64,000 bases of DNA from Martinezella tropici (GCF_003287875.1 NZ_QMKK01000037.1:43857-107856); one strand, 5' to 3'. Counted from the first letter of the stretch, positions 54,899 to 62,740 are shown. The notes: generated by a model not told the origin, from the letters alone. Numbers and translations are program-made.

Positions 54899-55016
54899 GA
54901 GTGGACCATTGGCGTGGTCCACTCCCCCGCGCGGTTGCAGGTAGAACTGCATACCCGTACCAAGGCCGAGGTACGACGATGAAGTGTTCGTGAGACACAG
55001 TCGTTGCCTCGGCCTT
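54899..55016 (+). other. Cluster of three hairpins, candidate structured RNA
   Basis: Non-coding. Hairpin 1 (54899-54924): perfect 10-bp stem GAGTGGACCA/TGGTCCACTC, 6-base loop. Hairpin 2 (54936-54951): TGCAG/CTGCA, 6-base loop. Hairpin 3 (54962-55016): AAGGCCGAGG/CCTCGGCCTT, enclosing ACGAC/GTCGT and GTGT/ACAC with small internal loops. No long T run follows. The block 54837-55304 otherwise holds only an AT-rich leader with possible promoter elements. Could be a small RNA, a terminator cluster or a packaging/origin signal. Confidence 0.55.
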
Positions 55017-55304
55017 CTGCTATCAGACCCGAAAAATCAGCAAAATCAACGAGGAATTTTACACAAAATTAAGTGTCACCGATTGACTTCGAATCGCATT
55101 TTTGACTGTCAACAGCCCTTCGAAAAAGAATCGCTGTTAGATCAAAGGTCTGCAACGACAACCGTTTTCTGATCGGTTTCAAAATAAAATAAATAAAAGA
55201 TTCCTTGCTTATCGCCGGGGTTTGGCATGCCGCGATTCGCAGTGAATGATTCCCGAGAAGCCTGGAAAGCCTGTGCTTTGCGAGGGGTCTCATGGTCGCG
55301 GATT

Positions 55305-57602
55305 ATGCCGGCCATGGTTACAATCGCGCCCTCCTCCCGCCTGACGGCCTATCAGCCAATCGCTCCGACAACGATTTTCCCTGTCGGTTTCCCCATATTC
55401 GACAATGATGATTTGGCTGTTACTGTCGATGGTATGCCGCGAACGGATTTCTCCGTTACTGCGACCTATGTTGAGGGTGTCTCAACAAACGCCTCCGTCG
55501 TCATGGACATTGCCGTGACTGGCGACGTGTTCGTGATCGGCCTTCGCCAGCCAGCACGAACAGATCAGTTTGTGATTGGCGCCCCCCTGCCGATCTCGGG
55601 ATTCAATTACTCGCTGAACCGTCTTGAGATCGAAGAACAGGAAGCTCGACGTGATATCGATCGGTCGCACAAGGCGCCATATGGTGAGGAAGGCGGCATC
55701 TTCACTGCGGAGGATTTTGCTAACGCGTCAGCTAATGCCGCCGCAGCCGAAGCTGCTGCTGCCGCAGCAGAAGCAGCGCGCGACGAAGCCCTAGGGGCCG
55801 TGCCGAACGTATTTGTGGCTTCGCGAGCCGCTCTTAAGGCACTCGACACCACAACCATCACGGCATCTTACCTCAAGGAATCTGGCCGAACCGCGCAGTG
55901 GCTATGGAAGACCGGCGATTTCTCGGCGCAGATCGCGGCAGACACCAATGAAGGCCTTTACATGAAGGCCAATGCAATTGCGGCAACCGTCGGAGCGTGG
56001 GTTCATCAGTACGATGGCCCCGTCTATGCGCGCTGGTGGGGAAATGGTCAGGCTGCCATTGAGGCTGCGCAAGGTTTTGCTGACGACATCATTATCGATC
56101 AGCCCTTCGCCATCACCTCTACGGCCGCCTGGCCCAAGGGCAAGCACTACCACTTTATAGGGACTGGCGAGCTTACTGTTACTACCGGCGTCACACTGAG
56201 GATACGCGGTAGGGTCACGGCCGGTGCTTGGCGCAATATTCCGTCCACTACCCCTGTGCCGAACAAGATTTTTAACTGCAGCGGGACTGGCGCAGTGGTT
56301 GGAGTTCGTCATGTCTATCCTGAGTGGTGGGGCGCTGATCCGACTGTCTCCATCGACAGTTCGCCTGCCATCAACAAGGCGATGGCCTGCGTTGGCGATT
56401 CTCTGGACAGTGGAGGCAGCAGGCCGACGATCGAGCTTGGCACCGGTACATATCTCATTAAGTCGCAGTGGGCCTTGCTGCCAACACAAGACACGCAGCT
56501 TCGCGTGTTTGGGGCCGGCAATAACCAGACGGTCATCCTAGCCGCGGCAGACTATGTTGGCACTGAGCCTGCGGTTATCCTACAGGGGCAGTCTAATGCC
56601 AGCGCACAGCGCATCACGAATTTTGAGATACGCGACTTCCACGTCAAGATGGCGGTTGGCTCAACGGCTGCTGTCGGCTTCTGGGTGGGCGGCAAGGGCA
56701 CGGACAAGAACCTGGTAGGTGACCAGAATTCCCTCATTGAGAACGTCAAGGTAACCGGCTTCCCGGTCAATTGGCAGTGCAATGCGGTGCGTCTGGTAAC
56801 ATTCCGCAGGTGCTCGGGCTGGAACGAGGACGCGAACACGCAGAATGCCGCTGTTGGTGTTAAGCTCAGCACCACGCTGGCGAACGACTTTACCGGTGAC
56901 CTGCAGTTCTATGACTGCCAGTTCGTCAACAAGTACAACACAGGCGGCTCTAAGAATGTCCGCGTTGAGCAGGTTGGCGGAGGCACTGGCGGCATCAACG
57001 GCGTGCACTTCCAGAGGTGCATTTTCTACCACGCAGACGTAGCAATATCCTTCTACAACAACAGTGGCGAGGTGGGGGACATATGGTTCTCTGACTGCCA
57101 AGCCGACGGACAGATGGGCTCGCTGTGGCAGGTTACCCAGCAAGGCGCTAGCGCCGTGATGCACAGCATATGGTTCGACAACACATACACGCAGGGCGTA
57201 AACAATTATCTCATATGGGTGGATGTTCAGGCCGGATTGTTCCAAGACGTGTTTGTGACCAACACATGGGCAAGAGGCGTCGTACTTGGAACCAAGGAAA
57301 TGATCAAATGCGATGGCCCTATGGCCGGCATTCAGATTAAGGGCGGCATCTTTGCCGCTGTCTCCTCAACTACAGGGAATGGCGCAATCACCTTCTCTGG
57401 CGCTGCTACGCAGGTAAAGCTGAAGGACCTGGAATTCCGATCGCACAATGGAGCCACGGTTACAAACGGCGTTGTAATGAGTGCTACGTCTAATCACTAC
57501 AGCATTGAGAATGTTACCGGTAAATCTGCCGGCGCAATTACAGGCAACGTGGTCGTTGAACTGAACCCAAGCGCGACAAAATACGTCGCCGGGATTTTTT
57601 AG
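55305..57602 (+). CDS. Phage tailspike/tail fibre with right-handed beta-helix
   Basis: About 765 residues from ATG 55305 (ATG 55314 is an alternative). N-terminal about 110 residues (APTTIFPVGFPIFDNDDLAVTVDG, FVIGLRQPARTDQFV) match the T7 gp17-like tail-attachment domain; a heptad-like Ala/Glu-rich stretch (AEAAAAAAEAARDEAL) gives a trimer stem; from about 250 the Gly/Asn-rich repeats of a beta-helix follow (FRRCSGWNED, FYDCQFVNKYN, HFQRCIFYHADV). Such proteins bind or cut bacterial surface polysaccharide. Terminal domain has no cleavage site. Unusual in an element with no tail genes. Confidence 0.85.
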   Translation: MPAMVTIAPSSRLTAYQPIAPTTIFPVGFPIFDNDDLAVTVDGMPRTDFSVTATYVEGVSTNASVVMDIAVTGDVFVIGLRQPARTDQFVIGAPLPISGFNYSLNRLEIEEQEARRDIDRSHKAPYGEEGGIFTAEDFANASANAAAAEAAAAAAEAARDEALGAVPNVFVASRAALKALDTTTITASYLKESGRTAQWLWKTGDFSAQIAADTNEGLYMKANAIAATVGAWVHQYDGPVYARWWGNGQAAIEAAQGFADDIIIDQPFAITSTAAWPKGKHYHFIGTGELTVTTGVTLRIRGRVTAGAWRNIPSTTPVPNKIFNCSGTGAVVGVRHVYPEWWGADPTVSIDSSPAINKAMACVGDSLDSGGSRPTIELGTGTYLIKSQWALLPTQDTQLRVFGAGNNQTVILAAADYVGTEPAVILQGQSNASAQRITNFEIRDFHVKMAVGSTAAVGFWVGGKGTDKNLVGDQNSLIENVKVTGFPVNWQCNAVRLVTFRRCSGWNEDANTQNAAVGVKLSTTLANDFTGDLQFYDCQFVNKYNTGGSKNVRVEQVGGGTGGINGVHFQRCIFYHADVAISFYNNSGEVGDIWFSDCQADGQMGSLWQVTQQGASAVMHSIWFDNTYTQGVNNYLIWVDVQAGLFQDVFVTNTWARGVVLGTKEMIKCDGPMAGIQIKGGIFAAVSSTTGNGAITFSGAATQVKLKDLEFRSHNGATVTNGVVMSATSNHYSIENVTGKSAGAITGNVVVELNPSATKYVAGIF

Positions 57603-57796
57603 CGAGCCGCCTTCGTTGCCTGTCTGAAATATTCGTCGAAAATGTCTTGATAAATAATCGTTCGGACCACGAGCAATTTCTCGTCCGCACCAAATCTGCG
57701 GCCACGAGTATTTTAGGCTTCGCATCCCGCGTGGCTGAAAGTCTCAGCCTGCGGCTAGTCGCGTTCGACATGCGGAAGGAAATGCCGAATTAGACT

Positions 57797-57916
57797 TTAG
57801 TCGGCATGGTCTACGCTCTTCGATTTCGGATCCTGTCTTCGAGGTTCGCCCGCCCCCAGCATATATTCATGGTTGCTGTCGTCATGTCTCTGAAGCAAGA
57901 TCAGCATGTCAAACAT
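57797..57916 (-). CDS. Very small hypothetical protein (doubtful)
   Basis: 39 residues, MFDMLILLQRHDDSNHEYM, ATG at 57916 with AGGA upstream on the minus strand. The 57603-57960 gap holds nothing else I can support, so it is either non-coding or this peptide. Confidence 0.25.
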   Translation of the reverse strand: MFDMLILLQRHDDSNHEYMLGAGEPRRQDPKSKSVDHAD

Positions 57917-57960
57917 AAACCATCCTAATCCGGGCGGCTGCGATCGATGGAATCAGTGCG

Positions 57961-58743
57961 ATGACGTTACGGCTCCGAGTAGATGTGAAGGCAAACAGCA
58001 ACCCACGGAATCTTCTGATTTTTGAAGAGAAAAAGAAAGGTGACGTGTACATCAGACTGAAGTCCGGTGTTCAGATTGGAATGCCCCCTAACGAAATTCT
58101 TATCCATCAAGACAGATACTCGATACATCCGTCACCCATCAGCCCTACCTACACAACGGTCAAAAAGACTTTCGAACTGAAGGATGAGACCAAGATCACG
58201 CAATCGGCGCTGACAAATGCGGTAAAAAGGAAGACCGGCTTCGCTCACATCTTCACCCACAGATATTCGGATCTCTCCGCTCCACTTTATGATGTGCAGG
58301 CAGACTGTCGCGATGTCATCGAATTGGGCGACTTTGATGCCAGCAAAATGGCGTTGGTGGTTGGCCTTTTCGTCGGGCATCCTGATCTCATTTTTCCGGC
58401 CAACTCCCCGACTGTTGGGGTGGATACTTTTACAAGCTCGAAATTCCGCTTCGTTGTCTGTAGCACATGGCTCACCATCCCCGCCGGTCTGAGTTCGTGG
58501 ACCAAAAGTTCGATCACCTTTCCTCCTGAATTATGTGGGAGCGTCGAAACACAAGACTCGGCGAGGCAAAGAATGGTCGGAGAATCGCCTGAGGCTTGCA
58601 TGGAGCTCTTTCAGGCTCTCACCCTGGAGCTCGCGGCAAATCTTCTGGAGTCCCACATAGCTGTCTCTCCCGACGAGGATACCCGGGTTTGGCTACAATC
58701 TGAGCTCGACAAACTACTTCGGGCACCCTGGTATACAATCTAA
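57961..58743 (+). CDS. Hypothetical protein, orphan
   Basis: 260 residues. Not recognised. Beta-rich first half (LRLRVDVKANSNPRNLLIFEEKKKGDVYIRLKSG), a long middle with KTGFAHIFTHRYSDL, and a helical end LFQALTLELAANLLESHIAVSPDEDTRVWLQ. No signal peptide or membrane helix. Composition somewhat poorer in GC than host genes. It follows the tailspike and could be an accessory cargo gene such as defence or anti-defence; no evidence decides. Confidence 0.6.
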   Translation: MTLRLRVDVKANSNPRNLLIFEEKKKGDVYIRLKSGVQIGMPPNEILIHQDRYSIHPSPISPTYTTVKKTFELKDETKITQSALTNAVKRKTGFAHIFTHRYSDLSAPLYDVQADCRDVIELGDFDASKMALVVGLFVGHPDLIFPANSPTVGVDTFTSSKFRFVVCSTWLTIPAGLSSWTKSSITFPPELCGSVETQDSARQRMVGESPEACMELFQALTLELAANLLESHIAVSPDEDTRVWLQSELDKLLRAPWYTI

Positions 58744-58834
58744 GTAAATGCGCAGAAACGAAAGGAAGCCCCGGCATTCGACGCACGCCTGACAACATGA
58801 ATTATCTAGCGGCCACACAACGGACAGGCTCTCC

Positions 58835-59092
58835 ATGGCAAAATCAGACTCCCTCTTCGTCACCGATGCCCAATGCGCTGAACGTCTGGGGCTGACGACT
58901 GAAGTTCTGGCGACAGCGCTTCCAGCCCTAACCAAGGCCGGTTTTCCTATGCGAGACCCACTTTTCGCCAACCGCCGCTATTGGCCTGCCGTCAGAGCGT
59001 GGCTCGATCGCCGCTATGGTATGGGGAAAGACGACGGCATGCTGCGTGCGCCGCCCGGCCTGGACGAGCCGGAGCCGTGGAAGAAGAAGTAA
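58835..59092 (+). CDS. Small winged-helix-like hypothetical protein
   Basis: 85 residues: SLFVTDAQCAERLGLTTEVLATALPALTKAGFP and RRYWPAVRAWLDRRYGM, the latter like the winged-HTH wing of AlpA/excisionase-type proteins. Frequent in rhizobial prophages and islands. Possible excisionase or regulator. Confidence 0.65.
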   Translation: MAKSDSLFVTDAQCAERLGLTTEVLATALPALTKAGFPMRDPLFANRRYWPAVRAWLDRRYGMGKDDGMLRAPPGLDEPEPWKKK

Positions 59093-59107
59093 GTGTCTTC
59101 CGATATT

Positions 59108-59551
59108 TCAACGCGGAATGCCCCCAACCATCTGCAAGAGGCTGCCTGCTACGATGAAGCCGAACGATATGTAGAACGCCCGCCTGTCCAGGCGCCATGC
59201 GAGGAAACGTAAAGCTCGTGCCGAGTCTCGCTCTTTTCGTGCTATTTCGTCGGTGATGTCCGCGACTCCGAGCGCGTCAGCTTTAGTTCGGCCCAATACC
59301 CTTCCTGATTGATCTTGCCGCCGAATGGCTCTCTCATTTCGATCTACATCGAGTAAGGCCTGACGGCCAGCATGCTCGTAGCCCGTCGCGATGTCGTCGT
59401 GCTCTTCCGCTTTTTTTTCACGACGATCATTTCCTATCGTTGTTGCTGCGATCAGAAGAAAGCCTATTAGCTCAGATAAATTGCCGAGCACCGAACTCCA
59501 TCGCAGGATACATGAGAGCAGATATGAGAGCGCATCAGCAAACTGAGCCAT
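59108..59551 (-). CDS. Membrane protein, two helices with charged middle domain
   Basis: 147 residues. First helix ELIGFLLIAATTIG, then a long charged segment (NDRREKKAEEHDDIATGYEHAGRQALLDVDRNERAIRRQDQ), second helix AFYISFGFIVAGSLLQMVGG. The two-helix, cytoplasmic-middle plan recalls 2TM effector-type proteins (SLATT-like), by layout only. ATG 59551 with AGAGG that overlaps the upstream stop. Last of a three-gene membrane operon. Confidence 0.6.
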   Translation of the reverse strand: MAQFADALSYLLSCILRWSSVLGNLSELIGFLLIAATTIGNDRREKKAEEHDDIATGYEHAGRQALLDVDRNERAIRRQDQSGRVLGRTKADALGVADITDEIARKERDSARALRFLAWRLDRRAFYISFGFIVAGSLLQMVGGIPR

Positions 59552-59553
59552 CT

Positions 59554-60081
59554 TCACCTCTGCTGCTCGTCGGCATAACTCAGCCGCTGACGGTTGCGAT
59601 CACGGAGCCATTCGATTGGCGTCCGAACGCGCTTTTGATCCATCTTCATATAGGGCTCTGCGGCGGAATTCAGTTCTGACAGAATTTTACGAGCTGCCTC
59701 GATCGCCAATGTCCTTCTCTGGGCGGCAGATTGCTCGGGGTGTTTCAGCCGTTCGAACATATCACCTTCATTTGTCGCCCGATAAACATCACCTTGGAAT
59801 TCCCAGAGCATAGCCACAATATCTTTTCCAAAAAGAAACCTGCTCCGGATCGCCGCATCGACGGCATATGGCCGAGCTTCATCAAAATTCTTGGTTTTCA
59901 ATACTGTGATCGCCGCAGATCGGGCTGTGGTTAAAATGGCAAGCCTTTTGTCAAAAAGCTCCAGCACAACCTTTTGATGAGCCGTGCGCCATTGAAGGAA
60001 GCCAATGGCGCCGACCGCGATAGCGATTGCCGGCGTGAGAAGCGCCTGAAGAATTAGGATCCAGCCGGGCACCGAGCTCAT
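59554..60081 (-). CDS. Single-span membrane protein with helical cytoplasmic domain
   Basis: 175 residues from ATG 60081, with GGGGAGG that overlaps the end of the DUF2569-like gene. N-terminal helix (WILILQALLTPAIAIAVGAIGFLQW) then a helical, charged domain (VLELFDKRLAILTTARSAAITVL, RFLFGKDIVAMLWEFQGDVYRATNEGD). The latter resembles uncharacterised phage or plasmid membrane proteins. Function unknown. Confidence 0.65.
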   Translation of the reverse strand: MSSVPGWILILQALLTPAIAIAVGAIGFLQWRTAHQKVVLELFDKRLAILTTARSAAITVLKTKNFDEARPYAVDAAIRSRFLFGKDIVAMLWEFQGDVYRATNEGDMFERLKHPEQSAAQRRTLAIEAARKILSELNSAAEPYMKMDQKRVRTPIEWLRDRNRQRLSYADEQQR

Positions 60082-60089
60082 CGCCTCCC

Positions 60090-60539
60090 CTAATTGACGA
60101 ACGTATTTCGTACGCGCTTCGAGACCAGCATGTATGGCACCCATATGATAGCGACCGCCACCGCCCGCGTCAGGTCTTGGACATAGGGCTGAATGCCGAT
60201 TACTCCGAAGCCGCCAAGCGCCGCTATCGTGTAAAGACTGTAGGCAACGTTCGCTACCAAGATCGAGATATAAATTTTCGGATAAATCTTGCTCTTCTTG
60301 AGCATGAAATAGATGGCCGCGCTACCAGCGACAGCCATGGCCGAAAGTATGGCGACGTCTGAGTATCCGAAGAGCTTCCAGTTCCCCGGAAGCTGCCCAA
60401 GATAACTGATGTCCTGGATCACCCCGAATAGGAAAAGAACGGGGAAAAGAAACGTCGCTAACATCGGCATGATGAGCCATCCGCCAAACCCGACCGGTCC
60501 ATCAATCTGCCTTGCCATCGGTTTCGCAATTTCGGTCAT
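60090..60539 (-). CDS. DUF2569-like membrane protein
   Basis: 149 residues. Four hydrophobic helices after the motif GFGGWLIMPMLATF, which is the DUF2569 signature (GxGGWL). GGAGG 7 bases before the ATG. First of three membrane genes on the minus strand. DUF2569 has no established role. Confidence 0.75.
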   Translation of the reverse strand: MTEIAKPMARQIDGPVGFGGWLIMPMLATFLFPVLFLFGVIQDISYLGQLPGNWKLFGYSDVAILSAMAVAGSAAIYFMLKKSKIYPKIYISILVANVAYSLYTIAALGGFGVIGIQPYVQDLTRAVAVAIIWVPYMLVSKRVRNTFVN

Positions 60540-60669
60540 AACAGGGCCTCCGACGAACCGGATAACACACTGTCAGATTGCAGGAGAATTAGTCAATACC
60601 ACTTCGCGCAGACTGCGTAACCACCGAATGGACCGCCAAAATTCCGGGCCTACTCGCACGGCGATAATA

Positions 60670-60993
60670 TCAGCCGCCACTCCCCGGGCCGCCATCGCCG
60701 TCTTTGAACTCCGGATACTGAATTGTCTCGGTCTCGTCCGTGTCCGAGGTTGAGGCCCTTGCCAGGCGCACGCCGGCGCCCCCTCCAGAAACTTCGCCAT
60801 CCCTCAGAAATAGAATGCCTTCGGCCTCAAGCGCAGCCTTCACCTTCTCCACCGCCGCTTGAGAGACGAGTCCCGCATGATCTGGTTTCCCCTCGATCCG
60901 GCGAAGGGTGATCAGCGGAATGGCCGCCTTTTCACAAAGCTCAGCTTGCGTCAGTCCGACGAGATCGCGAGCAGCCTTTATCAATGTCTTCAT
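60670..60993 (-). CDS. XRE-family HTH regulator
   Basis: 107 residues. N-terminal HTH (LIKAARDLVGLTQAELCEKAAIPLITLRRIEG) and a C-terminal acidic tail without an enzymatic domain. Second ATG of an ATGATG doublet is preferred (AGAGG at 5 bases). Divergent from two small genes with repeated TATCAGT sites between them, so it is probably their repressor and its own. Confidence 0.82.
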   Translation of the reverse strand: MKTLIKAARDLVGLTQAELCEKAAIPLITLRRIEGKPDHAGLVSQAAVEKVKAALEAEGILFLRDGEVSGGGAGVRLARASTSDTDETETIQYPEFKDGDGGPGSGG

Positions 60994-61001
60994 CATCGCC
61001 T

Positions 61002-61066
61002 CTGATATCTTTTTATCAGTGATGCACTTGCTATCAGTTGGTGTCTAGTGATAAATAGTTATCAGT
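61002..61066. promoter_or_regulatory. Repeated TATCAGT operators of the XRE regulator
   Basis: TATCAGT lies at 61014, 61032 and 61060 (direct), the first forming an inverted repeat with CTGATA at 61002-61007. A second inverted repeat TGATAA-atag-TTATCA spans 61049-61064. Position between divergent genes fits an operator set for the XRE protein. Confidence 0.65.
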
Positions 61067-61106
61067 TCGCTAAGACGAACATGCATCAACAGACGGAGGG
61101 TAAATC

Positions 61107-61346
61107 ATGCCAAACACGTCAGTTCCGGCCGCCGCCGAAGGTGCGCCTCGAAATCGTGGAAGCTTATTCTTGGATGCGCAGGATCACATCAGTGAGTGCA
61201 TCGATTTCTCGCGCCTTATCTGCAGAGCAATCGAAGGAATGGAGCTCGACGACGATCTCCGGTCGCTATCGGCCGGCGTCTATGCGATCGAGAAGAAGCT
61301 CACGAAAGCGATGACGGTCCTCGAAGAAGCCAGGAGGATCGGCTGA
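61107..61346 (+). CDS. Small hypothetical protein
   Basis: 79 residues, GGAGG 7 bases upstream. Middle and end helical: DAQDHISECIDFSRLICRAIEGMEL and YAIEKKLTKAMTVLEEARRI. Not recognised. Stop shares a base with the next ATG (TGATG), so it is coupled to the Tat-signal gene. Confidence 0.65.
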   Translation: MPNTSVPAAAEGAPRNRGSLFLDAQDHISECIDFSRLICRAIEGMELDDDLRSLSAGVYAIEKKLTKAMTVLEEARRIG

Positions 61347-61573
61347 TGAACATGATCAATCGCCGCCAGGCTCTCGGGGCTTTGGCATCGGCCGCTATAG
61401 TGGCACCCACCGCCGCGAGCGCCGCTCACCATGACGAACTCGACTCGGCCGAGCGGGTGCAGGTCGACGCGGAAGCTTTGGTAGAAGCATTGAGGGCGAT
61501 GCACGGCGGATTCTGGAGCATCAACATCAATCATCAACTTGGATTCGTCTCTGTCTCTAAGGATCTGGCCTGA
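61346..61573 (+). CDS. Small protein with Tat-like signal peptide
   Basis: 75 residues. MNMINRRQALGALASAAIVA with the twin arginine and hydrophobic core, cleavage expected after TAASA; the mature part (HHDELDSAERVQVDAEALVEALRAMHG) is acidic and helical. Last gene before the tRNA/att site. AGGAGG precedes it. Periplasmic role unknown. Confidence 0.65.
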   Translation: MNMINRRQALGALASAAIVAPTAASAAHHDELDSAERVQVDAEALVEALRAMHGGFWSININHQLGFVSVSKDLA

Positions 61574-61583
61574 GAAGTAAATG

Positions 61584-61605
61584 TTGACCGGATTGATGAC
61601 CAAAA
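61584..61605 (+). repeat. Right copy of a 22-bp arm-like repeat
   Basis: TTGACC, seven bases, TGACCAAAA; the same layout as 46107-46128 at the left end (17 of 22 bases identical). Candidate integrase arm-binding site 51 bases from attR. Confidence 0.5.
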
Positions 61606-61656
61606 GCGCACAAGGGCTTAGCCAGATAAGGAAAAATCCACGCTAAGCCCTTGATT

Positions 61657-61709
61657 TAAATGGTGGGCCCGGAGGGACTCGAACCCCCAACCAAGCGGTT
61701 ATGAGCCGC
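61657..61709. repeat. attR: 53-bp direct repeat in the intact tRNA gene
   Basis: Exact copy of 45928-45980. It covers the tRNA 3' end, T arm, variable loop, anticodon loop and the 3' side of the anticodon stem. Confidence 0.93.
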
Positions 61710-61736
61710 CGGCTCTAACCATTGAGCTACAGGCCC
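61661..61736 (-). tRNA. tRNA-Ile2 (anticodon CAU)
   Basis: 76 bases with encoded CCA. Acceptor stem GGGCCTG/CGGGCCC, D arm GCTC...GAGC, anticodon loop CTCATAA with anticodon CAT, and T arm with GGTTCGAGTCC. The D and anticodon arms resemble tRNA-Ile2, whose CAU is modified to lysidine to read AUA, rather than initiator or elongator Met; software often labels it Met. Intact after element insertion. Confidence 0.9.
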
Positions 61737-61897
61737 GGCGCGACAAAAACTTCGCGCTCGCGACTCCGGAGCAATGGTTCCCCGCAGCCGACTTGGCTCT
61801 AACCCAATTTCTCTTTTCCGACAAGGGACTGCCGTAATACCTTCACAATCAATCCCCAAAAGCGAATCCCGAGGAGTTATCAACCAAGGAATGAATC

Positions 61898-62641
61898 ATG
61901 CTTCCGACGAAAACCAGAGATTTTGCTCTTGCCGCCCTTATCAGCGCCAGTTTCTTCGTGCCTGCGGCCGCAGCCTTTGCCGAAGACGCCAAGCCGCGGG
62001 AAGCCGTCATCACGGTTACCGGTGAAGGACATGCGACCACTGCGCCGGATATGGCCGTTGTGACGCTCTCGGTCGTCCAGCAGGCGAAAGCAGCCCAGGA
62101 CGCACTCGACCAGAACAGCAAGGCCATGGGCGCCGTGCTGGCGACGCTGAAGGAGAGCGGCATTGCCGAGCGCGATCTGCAGACCTCGGGCTTTTCGATC
62201 CAGCCGCAATATACCTATCCGAACGACAAGGACGGCCGTGGCCAGCCGCCGGTCCTGACCGGCTATCAGGTGACGAACGGCCTGACCGTTCGCGTGCGTG
62301 ATCTCTCCAAGCTCGGCGGCCTGCTCGACCAGGCAGTGAAGCTCGGCATCAACCAGGGCGGCGATATTCAATTCACCAACGACAAGCCTGATACGGTTCT
62401 TGAAGAGGCCCGCAAGAAAGCGGTCGCCGATGCCGCCGCCAAGGCGAAGGTCCTGACGGATGCTGCCGGCGTCAAGCTTGGCCGCGTCATCGCGATCCAT
62501 GAAGGTGGGGTCGCTGCGCCGCCGCAGCCCTACATGCGCAGCATGGCCGCAGCAGCACCGATGGACAAGGCCGTTCCCGTCGCAACCGGCGAGAATGAAT
62601 ATAACGCTTCGGTCAGCATCACCTACGCAATCCAGCAATAG
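61898..62641 (+). CDS. SIMPL-domain (DUF541) periplasmic protein
   Basis: 247 residues with a signal peptide (FALAALISASFFVPAAAAFAED). The DUF541 pattern is plain: VITVTGEGHATTAPDMAVVTLSV, LKESGIAERDLQTSGFSIQPQY, GYQVTNGLTVRVRDL and AVADAAAKAKVLTDAAGVKLG. Family members bind in the periplasm, some protecting from oxidative stress; role undefined. First host gene to the right of the element. Confidence 0.93.
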   Translation: MLPTKTRDFALAALISASFFVPAAAAFAEDAKPREAVITVTGEGHATTAPDMAVVTLSVVQQAKAAQDALDQNSKAMGAVLATLKESGIAERDLQTSGFSIQPQYTYPNDKDGRGQPPVLTGYQVTNGLTVRVRDLSKLGGLLDQAVKLGINQGGDIQFTNDKPDTVLEEARKKAVADAAAKAKVLTDAAGVKLGRVIAIHEGGVAAPPQPYMRSMAAAAPMDKAVPVATGENEYNASVSITYAIQQ

Positions 62642-62703
62642 AGCACTTCCAGGAAAGTGCTGCGCGGTTTTCCGGTTGAAAATTGCGAGGTGACATAAAG
62701 ATA

Positions 62704-62740
62704 GAGCGGTTCGGATATTCCGTGAAAAGCTGAACCGCTC
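62704..62740 (+). terminator. Hairpin after the SIMPL-domain gene
   Basis: Nine-base stem GAGCGGTTC/GAACCGCTC with a 19-base loop, 60 bases after the gene. An upstream hairpin AGCACTT/AAGTGCT around 62642-62662 immediately follows the stop. Neither has a long T run. Confidence 0.5.

Larger units (their letters stand above)
45928..61709. mobile_element. 15.7-kb tRNA-integrated element, phage-satellite-like
   Basis: Bounded by exact 53-bp direct repeats, with a tyrosine integrase just inside the left end. Cargo runs: AlpA-like pair, coupled small genes, winged-helix-like protein, TerS-like protein, lipoprotein and other exported proteins, coiled-coil protein, tailspike, membrane operon and an HTH regulator near the right end. 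It lacks capsid, portal, large terminase, tail assembly and lysis genes that I can recognise. Size and layout fit a PICI-like satellite or a small genomic island. Confidence 0.8.

Noticed and set aside
54970..55010. Hammerhead-type ribozyme suggested by GATGAA near a short stem
   Set aside because: The CUGAUGA and GAAA core boxes are not both present; the fold is a plain stacked hairpin.
61873..61897. Second tRNA or att copy to the right of the tRNA gene
   Set aside because: No further repeat of the 53-bp core seen up to 64 kb.
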